NCBI GenBank assembly: GCA_010093685.1
Contig: MU006230.1
Coordinates: 138,802 to 202,801 of the forward strand
DNA length: 64,000 nucleotides
From: Ophiobolus disseminans
Taxonomy: Eukaryota; Ascomycota; Dothideomycetes; Pleosporales; Phaeosphaeriaceae
Direction of reading: 5' to 3'
Positions 43,787 to 54,436 of this stretch are shown one piece after another. Each line of letters begins with the position of its first letter. Positions within the stretch are counted from its first letter, which is position 1. The position numbers were made by a program, and so were the translations under genes. A model generated the notes under the pieces. The model was not told the DNA's origin, made no database searches, and saw only the letters and a program-made list of their open reading frames with translations.

Positions 43787-44947
43787 TCACTCCGGACTCC
43801 GACCACCATTTTCATCCTTTGCTATCCTGTTCCAGTTTTTCGGGTACTGTCTCGCGATTCTGTATTGTTCCGCAGCTTTTTCGCAACTATCGAACAGCTT
43901 CTCCCGCCACCCACCATCGCCATCCTCACGATAGCTGATTCTCGCCCCATACGGCCACGACAAGAGCCCCTCCGCTCGTGCTCCATCGGACGCCTCAAGG
44001 ACTCCGATGGCAATGTCAAGAGATCTGGGCCGACTGTTGACAGCGTAAAAGATGCAAGCCGAGCATTTGCTGCAAAAGTATCGCTCTACGTCCTTTCTCG
44101 AAGAGTAGTATGTCAGCGTGCCGAGGGCGGGATCTTTGACATCCACCAGCTTCTTGAGTGCGGAAGCTGAGCTGGGAAAGGGCTTGTCGCTGTTGCCGAA
44201 CGAGACGCAATCTATCTGAGCAAAGGTCCAATTGAAGAGGTCAACACCGCTTTGTAGACGACATGAATCGCACCCACAAAAGCCAGCGAGGAGCTTGTGC
44301 GTCTTCGGATCGATATTGAAGGGTAGTTCATTCTCTTTGGACTCCGTGTAGTCTCCACGATGTAGAATCAAGTCAACGCCCTTGCACTTGCAGCGTATAG
44401 GGATCGCGTCCTCCTTCTTGTCCTCGTACCCGGTCAGACTGGTTGCAGGCGGCCACTCTTGGGGAAGCTCTTCCGGCTCGTTTCGAGTGTCGTCAAATCT
44501 GAACCGCGTGATTTCCGAGCCACTGAAGTTGTGTCGCAGCCAGGCGCTTGCACCACCATCGATCGTGTCGTGTACGAAGATCTGGTTGACAAACTCAACC
44601 AAATTAACTGCTTCGTTTTTCAAAACTCCAGTGAACACACCAAGTAGGCGGTTTGTGTCTCTTAAGTCGACAAAGAAGATTGGCGAGGAGCATGTTGGAC
44701 AGAAAAGTAGATCCAGGGAGGGGAAGAGATGGAAAACCTTCAGCTTTGAGACATTCACCTCAGCCCGAGGGGTCGGCCAACGTAAGTCAACGGAGTGAAG
44801 AGCTCCCGTAACATGACGGCAGGAGTCGCAGTGGCAAATGTAGGCTTGAAGAGGAAGTTGTGATTTGGGTACTTCTGAGCTAAAGGTGTTTGCCTTGCAT
44901 AGACAATGAGCTGTAAGGAGTACAACGTCTTTGGAAGTGGAAGCCAT
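43787..44947 (-). CDS. Protein with two tandem GFA (CENP-V/GFA) domains
   Basis: Single exon, 386 aa from MASTSKDVVLLTAHCLCKAN (ATG 44947, good context); the upstream frame has no ATG. GFA domains bind zinc through CxC and CxxC pairs and are found in glutathione-dependent formaldehyde-activating-like proteins. Domain 1 shows HCLCKA, YICHCDSCRHVTG and LFCPTCSSPIFF. Domain 2 shows IRCKCKGVDL, GFCGCDSCRLQSG and YFCSKCSACIFY. Both ligand sets look complete. Most such proteins have one domain, but fused pairs occur in fungi. The substrate is unknown; formaldehyde is not assured. Confidence 0.85.
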   Translation of the reverse strand: MASTSKDVVLLTAHCLCKANTFSSEVPKSQLPLQAYICHCDSCRHVTGALHSVDLRWPTPRAEVNVSKLKVFHLFPSLDLLFCPTCSSPIFFVDLRDTNRLLGVFTGVLKNEAVNLVEFVNQIFVHDTIDGGASAWLRHNFSGSEITRFRFDDTRNEPEELPQEWPPATSLTGYEDKKEDAIPIRCKCKGVDLILHRGDYTESKENELPFNIDPKTHKLLAGFCGCDSCRLQSGVDLFNWTFAQIDCVSFGNSDKPFPSSASALKKLVDVKDPALGTLTYYSSRKDVERYFCSKCSACIFYAVNSRPRSLDIAIGVLEASDGARAEGLLSWPYGARISYREDGDGGWREKLFDSCEKAAEQYRIARQYPKNWNRIAKDENGGRSPE

Positions 44948-45728
44948 CTTTGTCTGAACAATGTCTAAGAAAAGATTGGGACTTTTGGGAGGATGTGTTG
45001 TTATGTAGGGATCGGATTGTACAAAGCGGGGTACATGTCTCGCATCCAATGCAGGAAAGAACACGAAACAACGTGACCACGCCCTACCATCCCTACGTCA
45101 TCTGACAAATGCGAACATCTGGGCAGACCTTAGAACCATCGACTCTACTACTCTTAATCTCATTCGTTACTGTTCTTACACCTTAATAACAGTTTTCTCC
45201 ATCTGCATGATGTGTGAGGCTCTCGTTTGTCTTTCTCGGTTGCTCACCCTCAAGAAACAATCGTAGAAACTACAATCATCTCAAACTGACTGCTGGAAAT
45301 ATGCAAGGAAAGCGCAAGTTTCGTGCCTTGTGCATCAGCTTGCAATGCCAGTCTTTCAGCGATTACATTTCGCCCATCACGGCAATAGCTCGACACAATA
45401 ACAACAGCCGTGGGACTACCTCCACCAGTTTCGGTATTCAAAACGCAGTGACGATCTCTGAAGCCGCGCGCGCTTGACACAGCTAGCCATATGACTCAGA
45501 ATTGCCTATCGGTCACGTGATCAGGCAACCACCATCCTAAACCTCACGGGAATATGGTAGGCGATGTTGCATCTCCTGCACGAGCCAATCACCACTGACG
45601 TGCCTATCATGGCGGGGCTCCCTGACTCACCGAGCGTCTTCCTCACAGTGCCAGCCCACAACCCGCCTTTCCACCACCAACTACTTCTAGGTAGGCTTGC
45701 CGACAACACTGCTGTGGCCAACGCAACG
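44948..45728. other. Divergent spacer between GFA gene and AsnRS-like pseudogene
   Basis: About 780 bp. The AsnRS frame is open upstream to an ATG at 45564, but that extension has no family similarity. No repeat recognised. Confidence 0.4.
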
Positions 45729-47450
45729 ATGAGTGACCAATTCACCGTCTACATTGACCCGCTCAGAGACTCTGACGAGAACATTGTCACGGGCACCAAG
45801 GAGAGCCCTTTCTGCGATATTTTCTCAGCCTTCCTTGCTCAACCGCCTGAATCGCGCGCTCCACCTCCCGAATTCCTCGTCTTCGATGCTAGCTTCTCTG
45901 AATAGCGACCGGCGACCAAATCAGCCCTGAAGAAAGTCGTCAGTCGGTACGATGACCATATTAAGAAGGTGCGCAAGCTTGAAGAAGAAGAAGTATCGAG
46001 GCAGGCTGCACTGGTGGAAGGGAGGAAGTTCATCCTCAAGCCTGACAGTAGTCTGCCCGCACCCATCAATTTGAAAAACTTCGCGCTACACCAAGATCAC
46101 GTCAACCTGGGCAACGATTCCACGACCGGGACCCGAGTGCGCGTCGTCGGTCGCGTAGACAACATTCGCACATCCAAAACTCGATCCTTCGTCTATCTCA
46201 CTGACACGCGCGGCCTTCTGCTGTGCATATTCTCTGGCAATGTCAACAAGGTCATCCCTGTCTTGCTCCAGAAACAGGCTTCCATCGAGGTCATTGACGA
46301 GATGAAAGAGGATCCCCCAGAAAACCATGCTCCGGACAACCGCGAGCTACACGTCGATTTCTACGCCATCATAGGTGAAGCACCCGGAGGTCCTGACTCC
46401 TTTACCACCAAGGTTCCGGCAAGTGCAAATCAATCCGTTCTATCAGACTACCACCACCTTGTCCTCCATCGGTCTGGAGAATCAATAGTAATGAAGGCAC
46501 GAGCCTCTGCACTCGCCGCTTTCCGCAAGTATTATGATAAGCACGACATGCGGGAGCACACAGCGCCGTCTTTCGTTCAGACTCAGGTCGAAGGTGGTGG
46601 ATCCCTTTTCCAAGTCCCGTGTTATGGAGAAACGGCGTACCTTACACAGACATCTCAGCTGTACCTCGAGACACAACTGCCTATCTTAGGTGACTGCTAC
46701 ACAATTCAATCGTTCTTCCGCGCAGAGAAGTCCTTGACGCGCCGTCATCTCTCAGAGTACACTCACATTGAGGGGGAATTAAACTTCATCACTTTCGAAG
46801 ACCTCCTGGATCGTATCGAAGATCTTTTCTGCGGCGTTATCGATATTCTACTCGCCGATCCGGAGAGTGCCAGCTACATCGAGAGCCTCAACCCTGGCTT
46901 CAAGGCTCCCGCCCGCCCTTTCCGACGCATGCGCTACACCGAAGCCATTCAGTGGCTCAACGAACACGGTATAAAGACAGACGAATAGAAGGATCACACC
47001 TTTGGTGATGACATAGCTGAAGCAGCTGAGAGAGCTATGACTGATAGTATCGGCGTTCCTATAATGCTGACTCACTTCCTGGGTCCAATCAAAGCCTTCT
47101 ACATGAAGAAGGACGCAGACGATCTAAGGCTGACTGAAGCGTCGATTGTCTTGCACCGGGTGTGGGAGAAGTCGTTGGGGCAGGCATGCGTATGCACAAC
47201 CTCGAAGACCTGCTTGCAGTCATGAAGGACAACGGTTGGAACACGGACGCGTATGCATTTTACTCAGCCCAGCGAAAGTGAGTTGCTTATTTGATGACTC
47301 GACATCACTGTACTGACATTCAACCTCAGGTACGGAACCTCTCCGCACGGAGGGTACGGTATGGGCCTTGAGCGTTTCCTTGTATGGATCTTGAAGCGAT
47401 ACACTGTGCGCGAATGTGTACCATACCCAAGGTATCCTGGACGTTGGTGA
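45729..47450 (+). pseudogene. Decayed cytosolic asparaginyl-tRNA synthetase paralogue
   Basis: Class II aminoacyl-tRNA synthetase that would charge tRNA-Asn. The start is MSDQFTVYIDPLRDSDEN, like fungal cytosolic AsnRS. An anticodon-binding OB fold (VRVVGRVDNIRTSKTRSFVY) and class II core follow: QTSQLYLETQLP, motif 2 FFRAEKSLTRRHLSEYTHIE and, after an intron (47278..47329), motif 3 GYGMGLERFLVWIL. Three lesions interrupt it: TAG at codon 59 (45903), TAG at codon 420 (46986) and a frameshift near 47140, after which PGVGEVVGAGMR and RKYGTSPHGGYG lie in another frame. The final TGA is at 47448. Divergence in the OB fold suggests an old duplicate, not the essential copy. Confidence 0.82.
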
Positions 47451-47965
47451 GACATTCTGTTGCATCGTTGCTAAGTCTGAGAACTAACAAGCTGCAGTGC
47501 GCCTTGAACAACGATGGCTAGGCAGTGAAAATCGTGCGGCAGCCCTAAACTACACGTCCTCGAGAATAGCGACCCGCTCACGTCATCAAGTTTAGGACAG
47601 TGACTGCGTGGAACGGTACATACGACGTTGCTGAGCGTCTCTACTGGTGTTGCTGGCGGCATCGCAACCGCGAACTCTAACAATTCCCACGGGAGGAACT
47701 CAGTAGTCATCTTCGGTGTCCTCAAAATAAATACATCTCCTCCGACTTCCCATTCTCATGTCGATTTCAATCTTGCTCTCAAATAAGTACGCCTTGTTTC
47801 CCAACTGGATAACTTTCATCTCGAATTTTGCTTCAACTTAGGCGCTGAGTAGCATTGGAGTCATTGTGTGTGGACCTGCTGCAGGACCAGTTATCAGATC
47901 ATGATTGCCCTGGATTGAGGACATTCAAGCTGCCAAAATGAACTGGTTTGATTTTTTCTACTGTA
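47451..47965. other. Intergenic region
   Basis: About 515 bp between convergent genes. Nothing beyond short frames. Confidence 0.4.
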
Positions 47966-48889
47966 TTATATCTTGATCACCTTCATTACATCGAAAAGCC
48001 CAATCTTCTGCCTCTCCGACATGCCGTCCTTCAGCAGACCGGTAACATCTTCGCCCTTGCGGCCTCGTTGGTTGCTGACCACAGCAACCCCACTCTTCTC
48101 AAACTCACATGAGCGTCCTGTCGTGCCCGAAATCCACATTTTAACACCCGACCAGTTGCTTTTAGCGAGCATGTTGGTGCCATACGCAGTCGCCCATGGA
48201 GCATCGACCTGCCATGGGTCCAAGGCATCGCTCAGATCCGGTGCGAAAGAGGTAACTACGATGATGTCGCGCGGAGCAGCTAGTGCAGCATTTGGTGTGG
48301 CTCCGGGGGCACCGCCGGCTGGCTTCGGGGCGGGTTGGGCTTTCTTTAGCTCCTCAAGGAGCCACTTGTAGTCTCGCTTGTGCTCCGAGTTATGTTCCTT
48401 GATGTTCCAATCTTTGATTCCCTTTTCCTCGTCGAATTCTGCGATCTTCCTTATCACTGCTGCTGTGTCTGTGTCTGGGATCCGGCTCCATAATGTGCAG
48501 CCTAGCAGGGTGATGTTGGTATTTGGTACGTCTGCTCGTGTCTCATACAGCACTTCCAGCCGGCCCTTCGTTACGGGATCTTGCTCCATCTTGTGCGCAA
48601 GCTGCAAGCCTTCCATCCATGCAATGCCGTGGAATTCAAGTGCGCCAAGCACCAGATAGACCTTCTCGTGTAAATTGCATCGCCGCACTAGGAAAGAGAG
48701 GTAGTCATCGTAGTCAGCCAGGCGTCCGATGTTGCCGGCAAGGATCAGGTATGGCGCAGCGACTGGGATGTGGAAGGTAAGATATTGTGACTCGTTATCG
48801 AGGTGGAGGTCGGAAAGAATTTGGATTTGCGTCTTAGGTCCAGAGAACATGTCTGTCACTTTCTTCATATTCTCCTGCAGGAAATCCAT
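47966..48889 (-). CDS. Calcineurin-like phosphoesterase family protein with degenerate active site
   Basis: Single exon, 307 aa. It follows the fungal metallophosphoesterase layout, but most metal ligands are changed. ILSDLHLDN keeps the first Asp-His. The next motif is ILAGNIGRL where the family has GDIG. GNHE is GALEFHG. The TxHAP strand is TSFAPDLSD. The usual GHTH is GTTGRSCEF. Family features around them are intact (RIPDTDTAAVIRKIAEF, KDWNIKEHNSEHKRDYKWL, GVAVVSNQRG), and the frame has no stop. It is probably a non-catalytic relative preserved for another role; recent loss cannot be excluded. Confidence 0.8.
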   Translation of the reverse strand: MDFLQENMKKVTDMFSGPKTQIQILSDLHLDNESQYLTFHIPVAAPYLILAGNIGRLADYDDYLSFLVRRCNLHEKVYLVLGALEFHGIAWMEGLQLAHKMEQDPVTKGRLEVLYETRADVPNTNITLLGCTLWSRIPDTDTAAVIRKIAEFDEEKGIKDWNIKEHNSEHKRDYKWLLEELKKAQPAPKPAGGAPGATPNAALAAPRDIIVVTSFAPDLSDALDPWQVDAPWATAYGTNMLAKSNWSGVKMWISGTTGRSCEFEKSGVAVVSNQRGRKGEDVTGLLKDGMSERQKIGLFDVMKVIKI

Positions 48890-49050
48890 TGCTGTGTCTT
48901 GCGAAAACGTGTCTGCACCTCAGACTTGTGCTCGATGAGATGTAGTATGTTCGTTTTACGCGCGCTAATCAAAGGGCGCGATTCTAGTAAAGGGTATAAG
49001 AACGCCAAAGGGTGCGCAACAAAGTGGACGGGGTATCGAAAGGTAAGAAA

Positions 49051-49069
49051 GAGAGAGAGAGAGAGAGAG
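49051..49069. repeat. (GA)n microsatellite
   Basis: Nine uninterrupted GA units followed by GG, in the 5' region of the phosphoesterase gene. Length is likely polymorphic. Confidence 0.85.
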
Positions 49070-51117
49070 GAGGGTAAGAAGAGAGCGACTGGAAAAGACA
49101 AAACGCCCAAAAGGCGTCCAGCCCCTCCTTATACGTCTTAGCTGAGCCCAGCGCCTCAAACTTCTGACCGTAGGATCGCGGCGAGCTGAACCTCAGCCGC
49201 GCAAGTGCTGAAACGATGTTCTACAGCCTCAAAAAGGGCAAGGCTGTGGTAGACCCCTCCAAAAAGCTTCGCTCGAGACGTCCGTTCATCGTTCATTGGC
49301 TCCCCGTCGGAGTTGCGCAGCGCTGCTGCTGTGAGGCGTGGCTGTGGCTTCCTTTGGGATGGAATTAGACTCGCGCTTGGTCGAGTTGGGACGACGCCAA
49401 AATTTAGCTAGCTTGGCTCTTTTCGGTTGCTCCAACAGCTCCACCGCCTCGCTGCTTACCACAGGTCAAGACCTCTTCGACTATTCACTTGTTCCATCTA
49501 TGACTTCGTTCTGTTCTCACGCCTTGCTCTGCAATGCGCCGCCGTCAATTCTATGCTAGCGATATATCTTACGCAGCAGCTCAACGAATTCTCCTTCATC
49601 CGGAGGTCGGCAATTCAAGCTTTGCCGTACCCATCATCTGAGCAATACAGGCACCCATTAGCGTTGGCGCAATCGCAATAGAGACAACATACTCACCTGC
49701 CGGCTCTGGAAGCAGGGCTGGCAGGGTAACGGTGCACCGCAACACCAGCTGCGCTTCCTCACATTACCACGCGCATGCGAACGCGAACAGGATGAAGGGA
49801 AGAGAAAGACTGCACGGTTATCAACGACTGATCCAAGGGCAAAGATACCTGGGCGTGGGTAACGTTGCTATAAGCTGACCATTTATGTCGGTGCAATAAG
49901 CACATGTCTCGAACCTGGAAAAATCCGCACATCCCACGATCCAGCCGTACGGTTCTGCAAGCATTGAACCCGGGCTCCAGGCCTCATATTCGTACCGGCA
50001 TCACGCATGTATCTCCGACCAATACCGGCGTACTCAAGGTCACTCCAATGACCTCTCTATGTTATCCGGCTAAATGTCAGCAACTTTGTTCTCTGCAGCT
50101 TACTGCATCGATACACGACGAGGACCGTGAGCGGCAGTCCTGTCAAGTTCTACGGATTTTTGAGATGGCGTTCGCCGCAATTGCGCTGAGCTGGCGCAAA
50201 CCATCCCTCAAACGAATTACAATGTCTGTCACTATCTTAAAGCTAGGATAGACGACATCACGAATATTTGTGAGGCTGAATCGCAATATAGCGCAGTCGC
50301 ACCATCGGCGGCTGGATATTACATAAGATCGATCTATCCTCTCGACCCGGGAACACGAAGCACAACACGACCAAAAATAGTCATTGTGCCACGCACAAAC
50401 TGAGGCACAGAAGATATATATTACCTGCATCCCAAGTCCGCGTCGAACTTTTTGAGCATTTAGAAGGATTGCCCGAAAAGTCGTAGTCCGAAGCTTGGCC
50501 GACGATCCAGATGCTTGAGCAGATGCGAGCTTCAGCGAACATCCCAGTTCAGCGCCGGTGCGCACAACAACAAGCCGCAGCCATTGCCCAATGCCACCCG
50601 AAGACCGAACTACAAATTGCGGATGTCACTAACGCCTAGATATCGCTTGGCCAAATTGTACGACTTCCCAGATGCAGGCAGTAACCTGCAGCAGCAATTT
50701 GGAACGCGTTATGGAACCATTCCACAGCAGTCTGGCACCCCGTACTCGCTTTGCTAATACCCAGGCTCGGATTACTTCGTCAGTGCTCATAGTGTCTGGA
50801 CCAATCGCGCGCGAGGCAATGTACTTCTTGGCTGTCAGCTCCTATCAGCCTAAGGGTATCAAAGTCGAAGGATGTTCCCACAACCTCGTTTCTTGCAAAG
50901 AAGCGAGCGGGAACAGGCAGGCACCATGTGTCTAGAATGCCATGGTGTATTTTTAAACCCATGAATTGTGTGTGGTGCATTCGTATTCATCTACATGAAC
51001 GCTCCAGGTCGCTTGTTGGCGAGATGTCTTGCGCCTACAATCTAATCCACCTTGTAGGTACATTCCAGGCGTCAGAAACGACTTGCCAGCCGTCGCGGAC
51101 CAAGGGTGCAGTGTGTC

Positions 51118-51123
51118 TATAAG
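51118..51123 (+). promoter_or_regulatory. TATA box of peroxidase gene
   Basis: TATAAG lies 92 bp before the ATG, followed by a C- and T-rich leader with CATCTCAATTC, a usual layout for inducible fungal genes. Confidence 0.5.
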
Positions 51124-51209
51124 ATGCGGTACCACTCGCAGAACTTCTATCTCTCATCTCAATTCAATCAAGTCATCTCGACATTTCGTTCATTCTCTTC
51201 CTCGCGAAA

Positions 51210-52481
51210 ATGAAGACACTCTCTATCTTCAGCTATGCGATCCTCGCATGTGCTCCCATCATCGAGGCTCACCCAGGCATGGGCGACAAGATGATATTTG
51301 AGATGAAGCGCGCTGCAAACAAAGAGAAGAGAGCAGCCTCTAAGGAGCTCATAGGTGATCTCCTCACACTGGCTGACTCTAAACTCACCACCATCGGCAA
51401 AGACATCAAAGCCATCCTCCTCGATCAAAAGAATGCAGAGTCCAACACACGAGACACCTCTATCCCCGCAGGATCGATCGGTAGTGCAGCCTGCAAAGCT
51501 GATCCATGCTGCCACTGGAAGTGGCTGTCCTACGAGATGACCGCCAAGTTCAACGGCACATCCGGCCGCTGTACCAAATTTGCCAGACAAGCCGTACGTC
51601 TCGGCTTCCACGACGCAGGTGTTTGGTCCAAGACATCCGGCTACGGCGGTGCAGATGGAAGCATCCTGCTCTCCAACGAAATGACCCGCACCGACAACAA
51701 TGGCCTGCAAAACATCGCCGACCAGACCAAGAACTGGTACAATAAGTACAACCAATATGGCATGTCCATGGCCGATATTATTCAGTTCGGCGCAAACGTT
51801 GCTACCGTTGTATGCCCGCTCGGCCCACGCATCCGGTCCTTCGTCGGCCGCAAGGACAACACCAAAGCCGGACCCACTGGCCTCCTCCCCGGCGAGAAAG
51901 ACTCCGCAGACACCCTGCTCAAGCTGTTCTCCGCTAAGACCATCGATGCTCACGACCTCGTTGCTCTCGTTGGCGCGCACACCACCTCGCAGCAACACTT
52001 TGTCAGCACAGGCCGCGACGGTGACCCACAAGACAGCACGCCTGGAATCTGGGACATGGCTTTCTATCCACAAACTACCAACGCCGCGCCGCCCCGTGTG
52101 CTCAAGTTCCAGAGCGATATCAATCTGAGCAAGGACTCGCGCACCATTGGCGAGTGGCAGGAATTCAGCGACCGTAACAGCGGCCAGAACCATTGGAATG
52201 AGGTATGTCTTGCAATAACTAATATTTTCTCTCTTCGACATCCAAACTAACATACCACGCAGGACTACGCCAAAGCCTACACCCGCCTCTCCCTCCTCGG
52301 CGTCAACAACATCAACGACCTGAAAGAATGCACAAATGTGCTGCCGCCTGCGCGCACGACTTTTGTGTCTGAAGATCAAGTTGTTCTGGATATGTGGCTG
52401 CAGGGGCAGTTCAACCAGCTGAACAATATGGTGGACGACGCTATTCAACTCACGGGCGTGTCGACGGGAGGCAAGCAGTAG
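51210..52481 (+). CDS. Secreted class II haem peroxidase (AA2, lignin/generic peroxidase family)
   Basis: Haem enzyme that oxidises phenolics or other donors with H2O2 outside the cell. Exons 51210..52202 and 52263..52481 give 403 aa. The signal peptide MKTLSIFSYAILACAPIIEA is followed by a basic propeptide with a Kex2-type KEKRA site. Distal haem residues are Arg130 and His134 in AVRLGFHDAG; the proximal His257 is in LVALVGAHTTSQQH. GSILLSNEMTRTDN and the Cys pair KADPCCHW fit the family. A long - strand frame overlaps the whole gene and is a shadow. Such enzymes occur in several plant-associated Dothideomycetes. The donor substrate is not readable. Confidence 0.93.
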
Positions 52482-53112
52482 ATGTAGATGGATTGTGTTT
52501 GGTTGTGTATATATTTATACCCGGATGGGAGGTTCTTTGTAGAGCGAATTTACATAATTTTTATGCATGGAGTGGATGTGGAGAGAGTGATGGTGCTGTG
52601 GTGTGCATTCCTTTAGTAGTCTATCTTGTCTAGTATCACACGGAATGTATTGGTAATTGCACCCTTGGACATCCAGTGTTCCCTCCGACAGCAGATCAGC
52701 ACGTAGATTAGTGTCTGAGAGGGCCTGGAGGTGTATCTCGTGGTATGCTACAGTAGTCGAACAACAGTGAACCAATAGTGGCGTAATAATTTGAGTATGT
52801 TCAAGGTGAGCTATGAAGATGTTATTCGCCCTTCACAGAACATCTTCGAAGTCCTCCCTAACCCCATCTACATATCTTTTCCCCAATTCAATAGCATAGC
52901 CAGGAGTCTGCTACTCAACTCTCCAGCACCAAGGACAGTGTGCTCAGTGAAGCCAGGAGGTCACTAGCAGTGAGATGAGTACCCAGAGTGTACCCATCAG
53001 CGAAGCAAGAACGCTTGCGACTTCATACCGCGCCGTTCGTGCGTATCCACACCGCAATGCCCATTGCATCATTCCCTGTGTTTGCAACATCCCGCACTAG
53101 CCAATATGCCAT
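52482..53112. other. Intergenic region, nothing recognised
   Basis: About 630 bp between two same-strand genes. A GATG-rich 3' UTR, then CACCGCAATGCCC-like promoter sequence. No repeat. Confidence 0.4.
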
Positions 53113-54330
53113 ATGTCTCGCGCCCCTCAACAGCACCATACCACTCCACAGCATCAACTCAATATGAGTCCCTCAGACTCATTGATGGCGCCCCCTACTC
53201 TCCCACATCTCTTTCGCACTATCAGGCGCCTTGCGAGCGCTAGTGACCAGTGTGGCATCTTCCTGTGCCTTCCGCGCAGAATCGACGGCGAGGGCGATTC
53301 CGCCTTCGTTAGAGCGGTGGAGTACAAGGCGGTGAGTGCGTTAGAAGCAAAGCACATCGCGCTGCTGCCTCATTTGCGCATCATTAAGACCTGGGCGTTG
53401 CCCGCGAATGTGCGCAACGAGGTCAATGTGCTTGAACACCTCGACAACAGTCTTTATATTGGCAGCTACCTCGCCAGCGCGCAAATCACTAGCGATGCTA
53501 AATTGAGCTGGTTGTGCGAATTTCCTGTGTTTGGCTCTAGTTTGGTGGAGTATGCGGCCAAGGTGAAGGGCATTTCAAGCTGGCACCTTGCGCACATCTT
53601 CCTGGGCTTGCTCAATGCTGCCAGCTACGTACATGACGAGGGCTATGCGCATCGCAGCCTCACGCCACAAGATGTACGCATCAACCTCTACCCCCGCGAC
53701 GAAAAGTACCGATATCGCCGCTACCCAGACATCCAACTTGTCAATTTCGGCACCGCGTGCGCACTCGATGCCTGGTCTGCACAGCGCGACGTGGTCGCTC
53801 TGCTGAAAATGATGCAGATGTGCATCGTGGACTGGAGCGACAGCGCGCCCTTCCTAGCAGCCGCATGGCTGGACGTCGAGGGCGCCATGGTGACGGACGA
53901 TCCGATGATGTTGGTGTTGCGGGATGTGAGGCAGTTCCTGCAGGGCGACGTTCCCACGCTGGGAGAGGTGTACGAGATGTTCTTCGATCGGCTCACGGAT
54001 CTTCGCCACGGAGGGGCCGAGTACATGTCGCCGGCGCTGACCAGATTGCTTCACGCGGATCTCGTGACCGGGGAGGAGATGGAGCATGCGCTGCGGGAGC
54101 CGGTGATGCTGCAGTTCAACACCAGGCACGAGGCGTTTGTGAGGGTCATCGCTGGAGAGCCCGTCGTCATGGGTCCAGGAGGACATGCGGGGATGAGGAC
54201 GAACAGGGTCATGGTCATGAGGTTTACGAACAGGAGAGCAGACTTTGCTAGGATTGGCCAGGAAGAGGAGATGGAATTCGATACTCTGTTTAACAATGAG
54301 GTCACCGACGCGGAACCAAAACATGGGTAG
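53113..54330 (+). CDS. Pseudokinase-like protein (paralogue 4, divergent)
   Basis: Single exon, 405 aa; MSRAPQQHHTTPQHQLN precedes a second in-frame ATG at 53164, either of which may be used. The kinase fold can be followed: Lys in AVEYKAVSALE, hinge LCEFPVFGSSLVEYA, then GYAHRSLTPQDVRINL at about residue 180, where HRD is HRS and the Asn is absent. LVNFGTACAL at residue 210 replaces DFG by NFG, losing the Mg-binding Asp. Loss of both Asp residues makes catalysis unlikely. The C-terminal 120 residues are a separate region with VMGPGGHAGMRTNRV. It resembles copies 1-3 only loosely. Confidence 0.72.
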   Translation: MSRAPQQHHTTPQHQLNMSPSDSLMAPPTLPHLFRTIRRLASASDQCGIFLCLPRRIDGEGDSAFVRAVEYKAVSALEAKHIALLPHLRIIKTWALPANVRNEVNVLEHLDNSLYIGSYLASAQITSDAKLSWLCEFPVFGSSLVEYAAKVKGISSWHLAHIFLGLLNAASYVHDEGYAHRSLTPQDVRINLYPRDEKYRYRRYPDIQLVNFGTACALDAWSAQRDVVALLKMMQMCIVDWSDSAPFLAAAWLDVEGAMVTDDPMMLVLRDVRQFLQGDVPTLGEVYEMFFDRLTDLRHGGAEYMSPALTRLLHADLVTGEEMEHALREPVMLQFNTRHEAFVRVIAGEPVVMGPGGHAGMRTNRVMVMRFTNRRADFARIGQEEEMEFDTLFNNEVTDAEPKHG

Positions 54331-54436
54331 AGAGACTTTGCGAGAGATGGACATCTGAATGTTTGGGATTACCGCTCTCGTAAGCATTACCTCGACGAGG
54401 CACTCGAGCCCTACCTCTATAGACCGAACAAAACAT

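Larger units (their letters stand above)
48890..51209. other. Long intergenic region upstream of peroxidase
   Basis: 2.3 kb. It contains a (GA)n microsatellite and a TATA box listed separately. Small frames near 50515 (80 codons) and 49338 lack support. It may hold extensive regulatory sequence for the peroxidase. Confidence 0.4.

Noticed and set aside
45903..46988. Amber codon recoding to explain two in-frame TAGs
   Set aside because: A frameshift further downstream also breaks the gene, so ordinary decay explains it better.
51168..52448. 426-codon open frame on the - strand
   Set aside because: It is the exact antisense of the class II peroxidase, has no splice structure, and its text lacks any motif; a codon-bias shadow.
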